A stretch of DNA of 64,000 bases from Bifidobacterium dentium JCM 1195 = DSM 20436 (GTDB lineage Bacteria > Actinomycetota > Actinomycetes > Actinomycetales > Bifidobacteriaceae): the NCBI RefSeq assembly GCF_001042595.1, contig NZ_AP012326.1:2571670-2635669 (forward strand), given 5' to 3'. Numbering within the stretch: position 1 is the stretch's first letter; each line of letters begins with the position of its first letter. The position numbers and the translations under genes were made by a program. Positions 8,720 through 17,766 of this stretch are shown one piece after another. The notes beneath the pieces were generated by a model. It searched no databases. It was not told the DNA's origin and saw only the letters and a list, made by a program, of their open reading frames with translations.

Positions 8720-10089
8720 CCGGCGTCGTGTTCGCCATGCCGGCAATGACCGGCATCACCAACGCTTTGCCTGACATTCCCCGCGTATATACGGGAATTT
8801 GCGAGTGGCTGGCCTGCATGGTCTATATCGCCGTGCTATATCGTCGCGCATCACCTCGCCGTACGACAATCGCCGCCATGACAGGCTTGGTACTGCTGAT
8901 TGCGGTGCAGTATTTCGACGGCCTGCTGCCGATCTGGTTTTGGATCGTCGGCATGACGTTGGCGTTCGGATGCATGTATGCGACGATTCTGTTCGGCGCC
9001 GGCGCCGGCAAACGTGAAAGCCTGTATATCACGGCCCGCGCCTTCGTGTTGGGAGAGCTGGTCGCGTCGTTGCATTGGCAGATCGTGACTTTTGCCGGCA
9101 TGCGTGACAACACGTTGGATTTCGATTGGCGGTCGATCCTTTCGCTGACAGGCACTTATGCGATCTGCTTCGGATTGGCTTGGCTAGTGGAACGCGGTAA
9201 TTTCAGTCAGACCGCACCGACATTGCCGACGACTTCCGCCGCGATTGCGACGGTGGCCATCACCGTGGTCACGTTCGCCATGAGCAACCTGAGTTTCGTT
9301 TCGACGAACACCCCATTCTCCGGCTCCGTAGGCCAGGAGGTCTTCTATATCCGCACTTTGGTGGATTTCTGCGGTTTTGCGATTCTGTATGCGCAACAGG
9401 AGCAGGTACGGCGCATCGAGGCGAACACGGAGCTCGCATCGATCAACGCGCAGCTGGAAAGCCAGCATCAGGAGTATCTGCAGTCCAAGGAAAATATCGA
9501 ATCGTTGGGCCGTCTTGCGCATGATCTGAAGCATCAGATCACGGCACTGCGCGCACAGGTCGATCCGGAGCATGCGGCCGTAGGATTCGAACAGTTGGAA
9601 AAATCGGTACAGCGATACAGTGCGCAGCAGCATACCGGCAATCCCGTGCTGGACGTCATCCTGACCACGAAGGAGCGTACTTGCGCCGACCGCGGCATCA
9701 CGTTCACCGCCGTCGCTGACGGCTCGCTGCTGAACAACATGTCGTCGATGGATATCGCATCACTGTTCGGCAATGCGCTCGACAATGCAATCGAAGCGAC
9801 GTCGAAACTGCCGAACGCCGACCAACGTCTCATCAAACTGGCGCTATATGCGCAGAATCAATTCACAGTGATACGTATCGAGAATTATTACGATTCCCGA
9901 CTCAAGAAGGATGCGGACGGCAACCTGCGCACCACGAAGCGAGACGACCGACACAGACATGGTTTCGGCGTGAAGTCGATCCGGCACATTGCACAGCAGT
10001 ATGGCGGCGAGGTGACGATCCGCACCGAAGACCACTGGTTCGTGTTGACCGTGCTCATTCCACGCCGCACCGGTCTCATGGCCATGTAA
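8716..10089 (+). CDS. Sensor histidine kinase, GHKL/AgrC type
   Basis: This 457-residue membrane kinase is the partner of the preceding LytTR regulator (GTGA start-stop overlap, GTG start). The first 230 residues hold about six transmembrane helices without an obvious extracellular sensor domain. A coiled linker (about 228-262) leads to the dimerisation helix GRLAHDLKHQI; His269, followed by Asp, is the likely phospho-acceptor. The ATPase domain shows the N-box FGNALDNAIEATS and the G-box HGFGVKSIRHIAQQYGG. This layout is that of peptide-sensing AgrC/ComD kinases, but no AgrB or AgrD-like gene was seen nearby, so the signal is unknown. Confidence 0.9.
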   Translation: MTGVVFAMPAMTGITNALPDIPRVYTGICEWLACMVYIAVLYRRASPRRTTIAAMTGLVLLIAVQYFDGLLPIWFWIVGMTLAFGCMYATILFGAGAGKRESLYITARAFVLGELVASLHWQIVTFAGMRDNTLDFDWRSILSLTGTYAICFGLAWLVERGNFSQTAPTLPTTSAAIATVAITVVTFAMSNLSFVSTNTPFSGSVGQEVFYIRTLVDFCGFAILYAQQEQVRRIEANTELASINAQLESQHQEYLQSKENIESLGRLAHDLKHQITALRAQVDPEHAAVGFEQLEKSVQRYSAQQHTGNPVLDVILTTKERTCADRGITFTAVADGSLLNNMSSMDIASLFGNALDNAIEATSKLPNADQRLIKLALYAQNQFTVIRIENYYDSRLKKDADGNLRTTKRDDRHRHGFGVKSIRHIAQQYGGEVTIRTEDHWFVLTVLIPRRTGLMAM

Positions 10090-10265
10090 CATCACGAGCA
10101 TCCGGAATCCCGATACGGAACCTCGGGGGTCGACGCGCCGACGTCAGCACCCCTGCCGCGAAGGAACGGCGTAAAACCTCATGAAATAACGGGGGCCAAA
10201 GGTTCCGGTCCCGCTGACACGAAATGATGAAAGCCACTATCGTACCGATTGGGGGGGCTTAGTAT

Positions 10266-10673
10266 ATGGCACACCGCACGTTCACCGAACAGGAAATCGA
10301 ATACCTCGAGGCGCTACCTGCGGTCGCGCATGCCAGCGCATCACGAATCGTCTATTCACACGAGTTCCAGCTGTATTGCATGCACCGATACCTCCATGGC
10401 GAAAAACCTTCCGTAATCTTCGCCAGCGTCGGCCTGCCATCAAGGCTGATCGGCTATAAACGTATCGAACGTGCCATCAACCGCTGGAAACGAGATTCGA
10501 ACCTGATGCGGGAAGCCAAGATGCGTCAGGAAACAACGGACTTCTCCGCCGACCTGCGCAACACAATGATTCAAGACAATTACGAGAAGATTCGTATGCT
10601 CAATGAACGTCTGACGCTTTTGGAGCGGCAACTCGAAGCTTTGCAAGCGGTCCGGAAAGACGAGAAGCCGTAA
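10266..10673 (+). CDS. Small HTH protein with C-terminal coiled coil
   Basis: A 135-residue protein whose function is not recognised. The segment at about 33-77 (ending IGYKRIERAINRWKRD) looks like the helix-turn-helix seen in IS3-type transposase OrfA proteins and related stand-alone HTH proteins. The C-terminal 30 residues (YEKIRMLNERLTLLERQLEAL) form a leucine-zipper-like coiled coil. No OrfB, inverted repeats or other transposon parts are present, so it may be a domesticated or free-standing DNA-binding protein. The ribosome site is a run of seven G. Its last 74 bp overlap, tail to tail, the end of the CLC gene on the other strand. Confidence 0.65.
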   Translation: MAHRTFTEQEIEYLEALPAVAHASASRIVYSHEFQLYCMHRYLHGEKPSVIFASVGLPSRLIGYKRIERAINRWKRDSNLMREAKMRQETTDFSADLRNTMIQDNYEKIRMLNERLTLLERQLEALQAVRKDEKP

Positions 10674-11988
10674 AGGCGCTGACGGCGACGGCGAAGCCTA
10701 TCGGCACGAACAGGTTAATCGGGGCATCTGCAAGCTCCATCACCAGGCAGATGGCCATTAGCGGAGCCTGCTGCGAGGCCGCCAGCAATGCGCACGCGCC
10801 CAGTAGCGCATACATGCCGATTGAGTTCGTGTGGAATATCTGCATCCATAGAATGCCAAGCACCGCACCACCGGAAGCGCCCAATGCGATGCCCGGTTGC
10901 AGTACGCCGCCAGAGGCGCCGGAACGAATCGTCAGCAATGTGACGATCGCTTTGGCGCCAAAAGACAGTAGCAGAATCGGAATGACGGACAAATCGGCAT
11001 TACTGGAGAAGCTCAACTGTGCCGTGGCGCGACCGTTACCCATGACCTGCGGCACCCAAATCGCCACGATGGCAGTAAGCGTGCCAGCCAACGGCATCAT
11101 CCATAGGATCCCGTTACCGGCTGGCTTGTTCTTCTCGGCCCACTGCGAGCCGCGACGGAACAATGCACCGGCCATACCGAGAATCAGGCCCGCAACGAGT
11201 GCGAACGCCATATAATCCGGCGTGAACAGGCCCTCGGCCTTGCCGAGTACGTAAAACGTGTGAGTGCCTTTGACGAGCGACGCCACCCATGAGGCGAGTG
11301 CGGAACAGGAAAAGGCAAGTGCGACCGTTTCCAACGTCACGTCGGCAAGCAGAATCTCCACCGCGAAGAACGTGCCGGCGAGCGGCGCGTTATAGACGCC
11401 GGCCAGACCGGCGGCCGCGGTAATGGCGACCAGCATGCGCGTGTCTTTCGCGTCAAGGCGTACCCAGCGGGCGAAACGCTGGCCGAACATGGCGCCAAGT
11501 TCACGTGGGGCGACCTCTCGACCGATCGACATGCCTGTGCCGACGATGAAAATTTGCAGCAGCACGTGCACGACGGTCTGCCAGATCGGCATCTCATCGC
11601 CATTCACGGCTTTTTTGACGGATGGCACCTTTGTGCTGCGTGTGCGCAGCAGCCACCAGATGATGGCGGCGACGCTCGCGCCGACGATGACGGAAATCGC
11701 ACGGCGCAATGGCGGCACGTTAAACGGACCGGATTCATGCGTGCTCTCCACATAGCCAAGCGCAAGACGCTCGATGCCGTACAGCATGAGCGTCAACAGA
11801 CCGGCGGCCGCGCCGATGGCGACGCCGACGAAGATTACCGCCGCGACCAGTGCCGGGAGCCGGCCGAGTAGCGGTTGTTGCGATTGTCCGACTTTGTTGG
11901 ATTGTTCCTGCGATTCCGTTGTTTCCGCTGCTTTCACGCCCGGCTTTTGCCGCTCGAGCTCATGTTCCTCATCGGATGCCTGCCGCAC
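10600..11988 (-). CDS. CLC-family chloride channel/transporter
   Basis: This 462-residue integral membrane protein has about ten hydrophobic helices and a charged cytoplasmic N-terminal tail (1-38). The CLC selectivity and gating regions are recognisable but divergent: GTGMSIGREVAPRELGAM carries the gating Glu158 where most members have GREGP, and GASGGVLQPGIALGASGG matches the GxFxP region. Retention of the gating glutamate is compatible with Cl-/H+ antiport, but mechanism cannot be decided. There are no CBS domains. The start is GTG with a strong GGAGG ribosome site. The 3' end overlaps the convergent HTH gene by 74 bp. Confidence 0.85.
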   Translation of the reverse strand: MRQASDEEHELERQKPGVKAAETTESQEQSNKVGQSQQPLLGRLPALVAAVIFVGVAIGAAAGLLTLMLYGIERLALGYVESTHESGPFNVPPLRRAISVIVGASVAAIIWWLLRTRSTKVPSVKKAVNGDEMPIWQTVVHVLLQIFIVGTGMSIGREVAPRELGAMFGQRFARWVRLDAKDTRMLVAITAAAGLAGVYNAPLAGTFFAVEILLADVTLETVALAFSCSALASWVASLVKGTHTFYVLGKAEGLFTPDYMAFALVAGLILGMAGALFRRGSQWAEKNKPAGNGILWMMPLAGTLTAIVAIWVPQVMGNGRATAQLSFSSNADLSVIPILLLSFGAKAIVTLLTIRSGASGGVLQPGIALGASGGAVLGILWMQIFHTNSIGMYALLGACALLAASQQAPLMAICLVMELADAPINLFVPIGFAVAVSAFTASRLSGPLAKLRVAAPKASDVH

Positions 11989-12076
11989 TTGTTTCCTCCG
12001 TTCGTCTCACTTCCGCAATCGTCGCACCGTCATCCCATTCTCTGCAAATTCTGGATTCACGGGGCATGTGGATTAC

Positions 12077-13708
12077 TTATGCAGCCAATTCACTGAGCCT
12101 ACGGGCGAAGGCAATTAGTTCAGTATCGCTTCCGGCGGGGCCGACTGCGCAAATACCACATGGAAGACCATCTTCCGTACGAATTGGAATGTTTACGGCA
12201 GGCAATCCCGTCAAACCTGCGATGCACGTAAGACGCATCGTCGCAGTTCTCTCATCTTCAATCGAAGTGCCACCAATCGCCGAATCAGTGATTTTCGGGG
12301 CAACACTGGAAGTTGAAGGAACCAATAAAACGCTTTGCCCCAATATGGACCGCACATTAGTCTTCCAAAAGTCCATATGTTCGCGGGCGTTCCGGTAGTT
12401 TTCGGCCGTCAGCTCGCTGGCCGTTCTGAAGCGAGACTCAATATCAGCACCCAAAGTGTTCCAATGCCGTGCAAGCCAAGTACCATGATTCCGCCACGCC
12501 TCGTATCCTTGCACGATTTTGTAGGAAGAAAGCCAGTCTGACAGTCGGTCCGGCCCCTCTCCCTCGAAACGTGGCCCTAGGATGCCATCGAGACGAATTT
12601 GTTCTAGACTCACATCCGTTGCATTCCGGGCAGACTCTTCCAGCCGACTGATCCATGCATGCAAACCTGCCGATACATCGATGTTTGTGGATGACATCAA
12701 CTCTTCAGACCAGATAACTTTCCCAGATAGTGCTGATTCCACACCAGATTCCTGTGTTATCAGGACCTTTGCGACCTTCTCCAGCAAATCAGGGGTTCTG
12801 GTCATCCATCCCACGGTATCGAATGACTGGGAGAGCGGAAGAACGCCTTCCATCGGAACCGAACCGCATGTGGTTCGAATCCCCCATAAGTGTTGATAAG
12901 AGGAAGGCACACGCACCGAACCTCCCGTATCGCTTCCCAAACCTATATCAACTTGGCCTAAAGCGGTGGCGGAAGCGGACCCCGATGAAGATCCTCCAGA
13001 AATCCGGCCCGGAGCCTGCGGATTCGGCGGAGTCCCATAATGGGCATTCGTACCGGCAAGGGAATAGGCAAACTCATCCGTCCTTGAAATGCCTAGCACA
13101 TCAGCGCCCGCATCAAGCAGACGCTGAACAGGCCAGGAATTATGCTGTTGCGGAATCCCTTCCGCCAGAAAGGCCTCACTTCCAGCCCCTATGGCATATC
13201 CTTCCACACCATAGAGATCCTTCACCGCCACACTTAATCCTCGTAGGGGCAAATCCGTCGAAGATTCAGTGCGAGCCCCTTGCTTCAGAGGGCTACCGAC
13301 TACTCGCCAGATTCGGGAATCCATGGCAGGAACGGGGTAAGTAAGGTGAGCCGACACAATCTTCCATGAGCCGTCAATCAACTGCCACACCTGCGTTTGC
13401 GTTACAACACCGCCAGAATCTTTATCAAACGTGGCAACAACAGTCGCGGCACAGTTCGCAAGCATACGGTATGAACGGGAACGCAGAACCCGACTTGGTG
13501 CCGTTCCACGTTGCGCACGATATTCGGTAATCTGCTGATGTCCATTCAGCAAACCTGCATTATCGGCACGAGTCACAGGCAATCCGGACGGATCGTCCGC
13601 GAATAATTCCGCAAGAATGTCCGTCGCATTACGCATCAACGCATCCTCATATCGCTCCACCGCATCCATGAGTTCCCGAGGAACATCCCTCTGGCTGTGA
13701 CATATCAT
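12077..13708 (-). CDS. AtzH-like domain fused to amidase-signature hydrolase
   Basis: This 543-residue fusion has two parts. Residues about 8-130 match the SnoaL-like AtzH/DUF3225 domain, known from cyanuric-acid degradation. Residues about 150-540 form an amidase-signature enzyme with the complete Ser-cisSer-Lys triad: Lys163 in VAVKDLYG, cis-Ser240 in SGGSSSGSA and nucleophile Ser264 in DTGGSVRVP. It should hydrolyse an amide or carbamoyl bond in the cytoplasm; the substrate is unknown. It is the last gene of the five-gene operon and overlaps the ATPase stop (ATGA). The context (ABC importer, formamidase-type enzyme) points to amide-nitrogen scavenging. Confidence 0.82.
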   Translation of the reverse strand: MICHSQRDVPRELMDAVERYEDALMRNATDILAELFADDPSGLPVTRADNAGLLNGHQQITEYRAQRGTAPSRVLRSRSYRMLANCAATVVATFDKDSGGVVTQTQVWQLIDGSWKIVSAHLTYPVPAMDSRIWRVVGSPLKQGARTESSTDLPLRGLSVAVKDLYGVEGYAIGAGSEAFLAEGIPQQHNSWPVQRLLDAGADVLGISRTDEFAYSLAGTNAHYGTPPNPQAPGRISGGSSSGSASATALGQVDIGLGSDTGGSVRVPSSYQHLWGIRTTCGSVPMEGVLPLSQSFDTVGWMTRTPDLLEKVAKVLITQESGVESALSGKVIWSEELMSSTNIDVSAGLHAWISRLEESARNATDVSLEQIRLDGILGPRFEGEGPDRLSDWLSSYKIVQGYEAWRNHGTWLARHWNTLGADIESRFRTASELTAENYRNAREHMDFWKTNVRSILGQSVLLVPSTSSVAPKITDSAIGGTSIEDERTATMRLTCIAGLTGLPAVNIPIRTEDGLPCGICAVGPAGSDTELIAFARRLSELAA

Positions 13709-14508
13709 GCGTGCTCCAACTCCTTCTCCGTCTTACCGTGAATCAGCTCGGAAATCTCCCTACGATATCGGTTGAATGCAACGGATGTGTTATCTCTTGG
13801 ATCTTCCAGTTCGATGCTCTCAATCTTCTTGATGTTTCCAGCGACACCACTGGCAGCGCCATCGGCCATGACCACAACTCTATCGGCAAGATATACCGCT
13901 TCTTCGATGCTATGTGTCACAAATACCACCGTGATGCCTAACTCCTTCTGGATCTTCGATAGTTGGTTCTGCAATTGTTCACGGGTCAAAGCATCCAACG
14001 CGCCAAAAGGCTCATCCATCAACATCACGGCAGGAGTGTTCGCCAGTACTCGTGCAATCGCCACGCGCTGTTGCATACCACCGGACAGCTCCTTAGGAAA
14101 TTTCTTGGCGAAAAGCTTGAGTCCGACCAGATTAATGTACTTATCGACCAGCCTTTCCACTTCAGGGCGTGGATATCCCGCCTCCTTGGGGCCATAGGCG
14201 ATATTCTCCTCGACTGTTAGCCAAGGGAAAAGACCATAATCCTGGAATACGACGCCTCGGTCAGGCCCTGGGCCGGTTACCGGTCGTGTTTCGACCTTAA
14301 TCTCGCCCTCGGTTATGTTTTCAAAGCCCGCAATCATACGAAGCAGGGTGCTCTTACCGCAACCGGACGGCCCAACAATGGCGACGAATTCGCCGGAGCC
14401 GATATGCAGGTCGACATCTTTGACCGCATAGGTTCCGTTGCCATACTGTTTGCCGACCCCTTGGATGTCAATCATGCCGGCATGACGCTGAATGGTTCCA
14501 ATGCGCAT
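13705..14508 (-). CDS. NitT/TauT-type ABC importer ATP-binding protein
   Basis: This 267-residue ATPase resembles SsuB/TauB/NrtD. Walker A is GPSGCGKST, the Q-loop is in VFQDYGLFPWL, the signature is LSGGMQQR, Walker B is VMLMDEPFGALD and the H-loop is VTHSIEEA. It lies 19 bp downstream of the permease gene and overlaps the amidase gene, so the importer and the hydrolase are made together. AAGGAG precedes the ATG at 14508; an internal ATG at 14475 (MIDIQGV) is a possible alternative. Substrates of this class include nitrate, sulfonates, pyrimidine precursors and amides, and the neighbours favour a nitrogen compound. Confidence 0.9.
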   Translation of the reverse strand: MRIGTIQRHAGMIDIQGVGKQYGNGTYAVKDVDLHIGSGEFVAIVGPSGCGKSTLLRMIAGFENITEGEIKVETRPVTGPGPDRGVVFQDYGLFPWLTVEENIAYGPKEAGYPRPEVERLVDKYINLVGLKLFAKKFPKELSGGMQQRVAIARVLANTPAVMLMDEPFGALDALTREQLQNQLSKIQKELGITVVFVTHSIEEAVYLADRVVVMADGAASGVAGNIKKIESIELEDPRDNTSVAFNRYRREISELIHGKTEKELEHA

Positions 14509-14527
14509 TGTTCACTCTCCTTAACAG

Positions 14528-15355
14528 TCACTTGGCAGTAGGTAGGATCGGGCGACCGTGCGCCACAAGTTTGACGATCCAGACGATGAGTCGATCGCTG
14601 AGAAAACCGAGGATGCCAATGATGAACATGCCGGCGACGATCAAGTCGGTCTTCGAAACGTTCTTGGCCTCCGTAATCATGGCACCCAGACCGACCGTGA
14701 TACCCGTCATCTCGCCGACGACCAGCAGCGCCCAAGCCAAACCGACCGCGACTCGTAAGCCTCCGATAATGCCTGGCAAAGCGGCCGGAAACACCACTTT
14801 CCATAGCGCCTTTCCCTTTGACGTGCCGAGCATTGCAGCCGCCTCCAGAAGACGTTCCGGAACCTGTTCCACAGCGGTGACGGTATTCAGGATGATGGGA
14901 AACAGAGCAGCAAGGAAAACGAGGAAAATTGTGGAACGATCTCCAATGCCGATCATGATGAGCGTCAACGGTACCCAAGCCGTGACCGGAATCGGACGAA
15001 TCAGGTTGATAGTCGGCTCCAACATCGCCGAAGCGATTTTCGAGCGACCCATCAACACACCCAACGGAACACCGATGAGCGCAGCTAGGCCAAAGCCGCT
15101 AAACACACGTACCAAACTGGCATACGTATGCTTCCACAACATCGCAGAATACGGATCATCAAAATAACCGCCAAACGCTAAGTCAGCGATGCGCCTCATC
15201 ACTGTCGTTGGGGAGGGAACCCGCGCCAAGCGGATGTCAAAAGGGAGCGTCCAGCCGTATTTCACACCTTGACTCCACAGAATCACGACGAGAACCGGAA
15301 CGGGCAACGCAAGCAGTACTTTCGGGACAATCTTTTTGACGCGGGGCATGATCAT
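14528..15355 (-). CDS. NitT/TauT-type ABC importer permease
   Basis: This 275-residue protein has six predicted transmembrane helices. It carries the binding-protein-dependent transport signature in the cytoplasmic loop (EAAAMLGTSKGKALWKVVFP followed by ALPGIIGGLRVAVG), which couples to the ATPase. It is the single permease of the importer and would homodimerise as in SsuC/TauC. It lies 27 bp downstream of the binding-protein gene. The ribosome site is AAAGGA before the ATG at 15355. Confidence 0.9.
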   Translation of the reverse strand: MIMPRVKKIVPKVLLALPVPVLVVILWSQGVKYGWTLPFDIRLARVPSPTTVMRRIADLAFGGYFDDPYSAMLWKHTYASLVRVFSGFGLAALIGVPLGVLMGRSKIASAMLEPTINLIRPIPVTAWVPLTLIMIGIGDRSTIFLVFLAALFPIILNTVTAVEQVPERLLEAAAMLGTSKGKALWKVVFPAALPGIIGGLRVAVGLAWALLVVGEMTGITVGLGAMITEAKNVSKTDLIVAGMFIIGILGFLSDRLIVWIVKLVAHGRPILPTAK

Positions 15356-15382
15356 CGATCCTTTCCGACGAATTGGCTGCTA

Positions 15383-16363
15383 TTACTTGACGAACTGGTC
15401 GTCGAGATACTTGGACGCATCTGGCGCAGCCTCGATGGAGCCAATCTCGACCATCTGATTGGCAAGCTCCTTGCACTGCTTTTGATAATCGGCACTGAGA
15501 TCCCAGTGCAACCACATATTGTCAAGCGCCTTATCGAGGGCGTCAGAGTCAAAAGTGAACTGCTTCATCACTCCTGACTTCCAAGTGGCCTTATCCTTGG
15601 ACAGCGACTCCGTGGCCTTCTTATGTGCTTCGATGGCGACCTTCACTAAATCGGGATTGCCATCAATCACCTCGCTGCTGGCCGCAAGCGCGATATTGAC
15701 CTTGCCGATCTCAGTGTTATAGATGGAGTCGATTTCACTCGCTCCGGCAAGTTTGGCAAGGGAGACACCCATTTCTGCGCCCGCGAAGGCGTCAACGTCA
15801 CCTCTTTCCAAAGCTTCGGACATCTCGGAGTAGCCAATATTCACCATTTCGACATCAGAGTCAGGATCAAGTCCTTCGGATTTGAGGAGCAGACGCAAAG
15901 CCATTTCTTGGGAGGAATTTGGTACATATCCGATTTTCTTGTCTTTGAGCTGCTTTACGGAAGTGATATCACTTTGAGCCATGAGTCCAGAGCCTCCATC
16001 GGCGCCGCCAGCGATGACCTTAATGCCGCCATCCTGTGCAGCCTGTGAGATGACGGTGGGGACGCCCATCAGGGCGAAGTCCACATCTCCGGAAAGAAGG
16101 GCATCTTTCTCGTCGTTAGAGTTGTCCATCGGCACAACTTGAACGTCATAGCCATCGGGAACGTACTTGGACCATTCGTACGCGGCGAACAGGTGTGGCT
16201 GGCGTTGGGTAGCTACGCGGATAGTTTTGGAGGATGAATCACCAGCTGCGGAATCGTGGCTTGGCTCTCCGGTGCTGCATCCTGACAGGCCAACGGCTCC
16301 GGTGACGGAAAGTGCCACTACAGCCATAATGGATGCGGCTTTTTTCAACATGTTCATATTCAT
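15383..16363 (-). CDS. NitT/TauT-type ABC substrate-binding lipoprotein
   Basis: This 326-residue extracytoplasmic binding protein belongs to the SsuA/TauA/NMT1 type. The N-terminal signal ends in the lipobox LSGC, with lipidation expected at Cys29, followed by a Ser/Gly/Asp linker. The mature part has the expected two-lobed pattern, with GDVDFALMGVPTVIS, LKDKKIGYVPNSSQEMALRLLL and ALERGDVDAFAGAE. GGAAAGGAAAG precedes the start. It opens the transport part of the operon, 61 bp after the formamidase-type gene. The ligand is unknown; small amides or ureido compounds fit the neighbours. Confidence 0.9.
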   Translation of the reverse strand: MNMNMLKKAASIMAVVALSVTGAVGLSGCSTGEPSHDSAAGDSSSKTIRVATQRQPHLFAAYEWSKYVPDGYDVQVVPMDNSNDEKDALLSGDVDFALMGVPTVISQAAQDGGIKVIAGGADGGSGLMAQSDITSVKQLKDKKIGYVPNSSQEMALRLLLKSEGLDPDSDVEMVNIGYSEMSEALERGDVDAFAGAEMGVSLAKLAGASEIDSIYNTEIGKVNIALAASSEVIDGNPDLVKVAIEAHKKATESLSKDKATWKSGVMKQFTFDSDALDKALDNMWLHWDLSADYQKQCKELANQMVEIGSIEAAPDASKYLDDQFVK

Positions 16364-16424
16364 TTTTCTTTCCTTTCCTCTCTTGTTGTCTCTTGTAGTG
16401 AAGGAAAAAATCTATTGAATTTCG

Positions 16425-17588
16425 TCATCTCATCGTTTCTGTAACAAAATTTACGAAATCTTGAGCAGCGGATCCCTCAAAATGCGAGAGAAGAATCCGC
16501 GAATGCACCCCTCGCACTAGATCGACAGCTTGAGAGACGTCAAAGTCAGCTGCCGCAGACAGATACAGGTAAATGACCTTTGCGGGGAGATGGAATAGTG
16601 ACGAAAGCAAGCTGACGGAGTAATCGACGCTACGGCGTAGCGCCTCGTCGAGATCCTCATGCAAGCCAAGGGCCAAGAGTCTGCCATGCGCGTAGCCAAA
16701 TGGTCCCTTCCGTTCGCCAAACAGCGCATCCGCTTGCTGTTGCGGAATGACGGAAAGGGTTAATGTCGCGCGAAGAGGTGCCTCTAGTGCAGTCAGAGAC
16801 ACTTCTCCGTCGCCTTGAGCGTAATGCGGGTCCCCCACGAAGAATTTCGCACCTTCAACCTGGATGGGTAGAAAGAGTACGCTACCTTCGGTCATGTCAT
16901 TGACGTCAATATTTCCCCCGAAATCATATGGGGGAATTGAGCACAGATGTGCGTCCGTATCCGGAGCAACACCCATAATGCCGATGAAAGGATGCAAAGG
17001 GAAGCTTGGATAACTGCAGTTGTCCAACGCCTGGTCGTGGAAGTCCATGCCTTCAGGGACTAGTTGCCCGTATGCTTCGCCATGCACAGAGATTACTTTG
17101 CACAGTGTGCCGTAGTCACCTTCCAATGCGGTGTCTGTCATCACTCCACGGCCATGCCGGGTTGAGATGACTCCATACGGAGCGCGTCGTTCCAACTTTT
17201 CAACGGTAACCATGAGCAGGTCTCCGGGGCGAGCTCCGACAACTTCGATTGGTCCGGTGATTACGTGCGAACCATCCGTCATATTTCGTGTTTTGCATGC
17301 TGGGATAGCAACGGTATCGTCGAGCAATTCGCTACGATCAAGACCGTAGGCGCCGAAATAAGTGATTGGATCCGAGCCCTGATCCGGCATGATGCCTTCG
17401 TGGCTGACAGTATCTATCACGATGCTTTCACCTGATTCTATGGTCAGCACCGGCCGGTCGGAACGAGAAGGGAGAACACCCCAAAACGTGTTCTGCACGG
17501 ATGCGGGAACATAGCGGTCGGACAGCCTCGCTGCCTCATCGGGCCCTAGCCCTTGCAACAGCGGTCCGAAAGCCTTCGTATCCTTCAT
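16425..17588 (-). CDS. Acetamidase/formamidase-family hydrolase (FmdA/AmdA)
   Basis: This 387-residue cytoplasmic enzyme is predicted to hydrolyse a short-chain amide, releasing ammonia. The FmdA/AmdA family is recognised by GPIEVVGARPGDLLMVTVE, HPFIGIMGVAP and the hallmark block GDPHYAQGDGEVSLTALE near residue 240, which includes metal-binding His and acidic residues. It is the first gene of the operon that continues with the ABC importer and the AtzH-amidase, so two different amide hydrolases bracket one importer. A TGGT-N3-ACCA palindrome lies 16 bp upstream of its start, next to the promoter. The ribosome site before 17588 is weak. Confidence 0.85.
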   Translation of the reverse strand: MKDTKAFGPLLQGLGPDEAARLSDRYVPASVQNTFWGVLPSRSDRPVLTIESGESIVIDTVSHEGIMPDQGSDPITYFGAYGLDRSELLDDTVAIPACKTRNMTDGSHVITGPIEVVGARPGDLLMVTVEKLERRAPYGVISTRHGRGVMTDTALEGDYGTLCKVISVHGEAYGQLVPEGMDFHDQALDNCSYPSFPLHPFIGIMGVAPDTDAHLCSIPPYDFGGNIDVNDMTEGSVLFLPIQVEGAKFFVGDPHYAQGDGEVSLTALEAPLRATLTLSVIPQQQADALFGERKGPFGYAHGRLLALGLHEDLDEALRRSVDYSVSLLSSLFHLPAKVIYLYLSAAADFDVSQAVDLVRGVHSRILLSHFEGSAAQDFVNFVTETMR

Positions 17589-17603
17589 TCCCTACACCAC
17601 CTT

Positions 17604-17616
17604 TTGGTATGACCAA
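17604..17616. promoter_or_regulatory. GntR/FadR-type operator upstream of the amidase operon
   Basis: The perfect inverted repeat TTGGT-ATG-ACCAA contains the TGGT-N3-ACCA core bound by many FadR-subfamily regulators. It sits 16 bp upstream of the formamidase-type gene, in the gap shared with the divergent GntR gene. Confidence 0.7.
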
Positions 17617-17736
17617 TTTCATATTGAGGTAAGAATAAACTGGCGATATGTCAGTTTCCCATATGGAAATAGTCGGTTACTCACTTGTAACAAAAGGGCA
17701 ACACTGACCAGACCAATCCGCTATCTGCTGAGTAGA

Positions 17737-17749
17737 TTGGTATGTCCAT
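17737..17749. promoter_or_regulatory. Second GntR operator-like site upstream of the regulator gene
   Basis: TTGGTATGTCCAT shares its first eight bases and the CCA with the perfect palindrome at 17604-17616. It lies 18 bp before the preferred start of the GntR gene, suggesting autoregulation. A nearby longer inverted repeat pairs ACCAATC (17712-17718) with GATTGGT (17735-17741). Confidence 0.5.
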
Positions 17750-17766
17750 TGTGCCAAAATAGCAAT

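Noticed and set aside
10266..10673. Insertion sequence OrfA
   Set aside because: HTH plus coiled coil recalls IS3 OrfA, but there is no OrfB, no terminal inverted repeat and no target duplication.
12866..12895. GGTTCGAATCC, like a tRNA T-arm
   Set aside because: It lies within the amidase coding sequence, and no acceptor, D or anticodon arms can be drawn around it.
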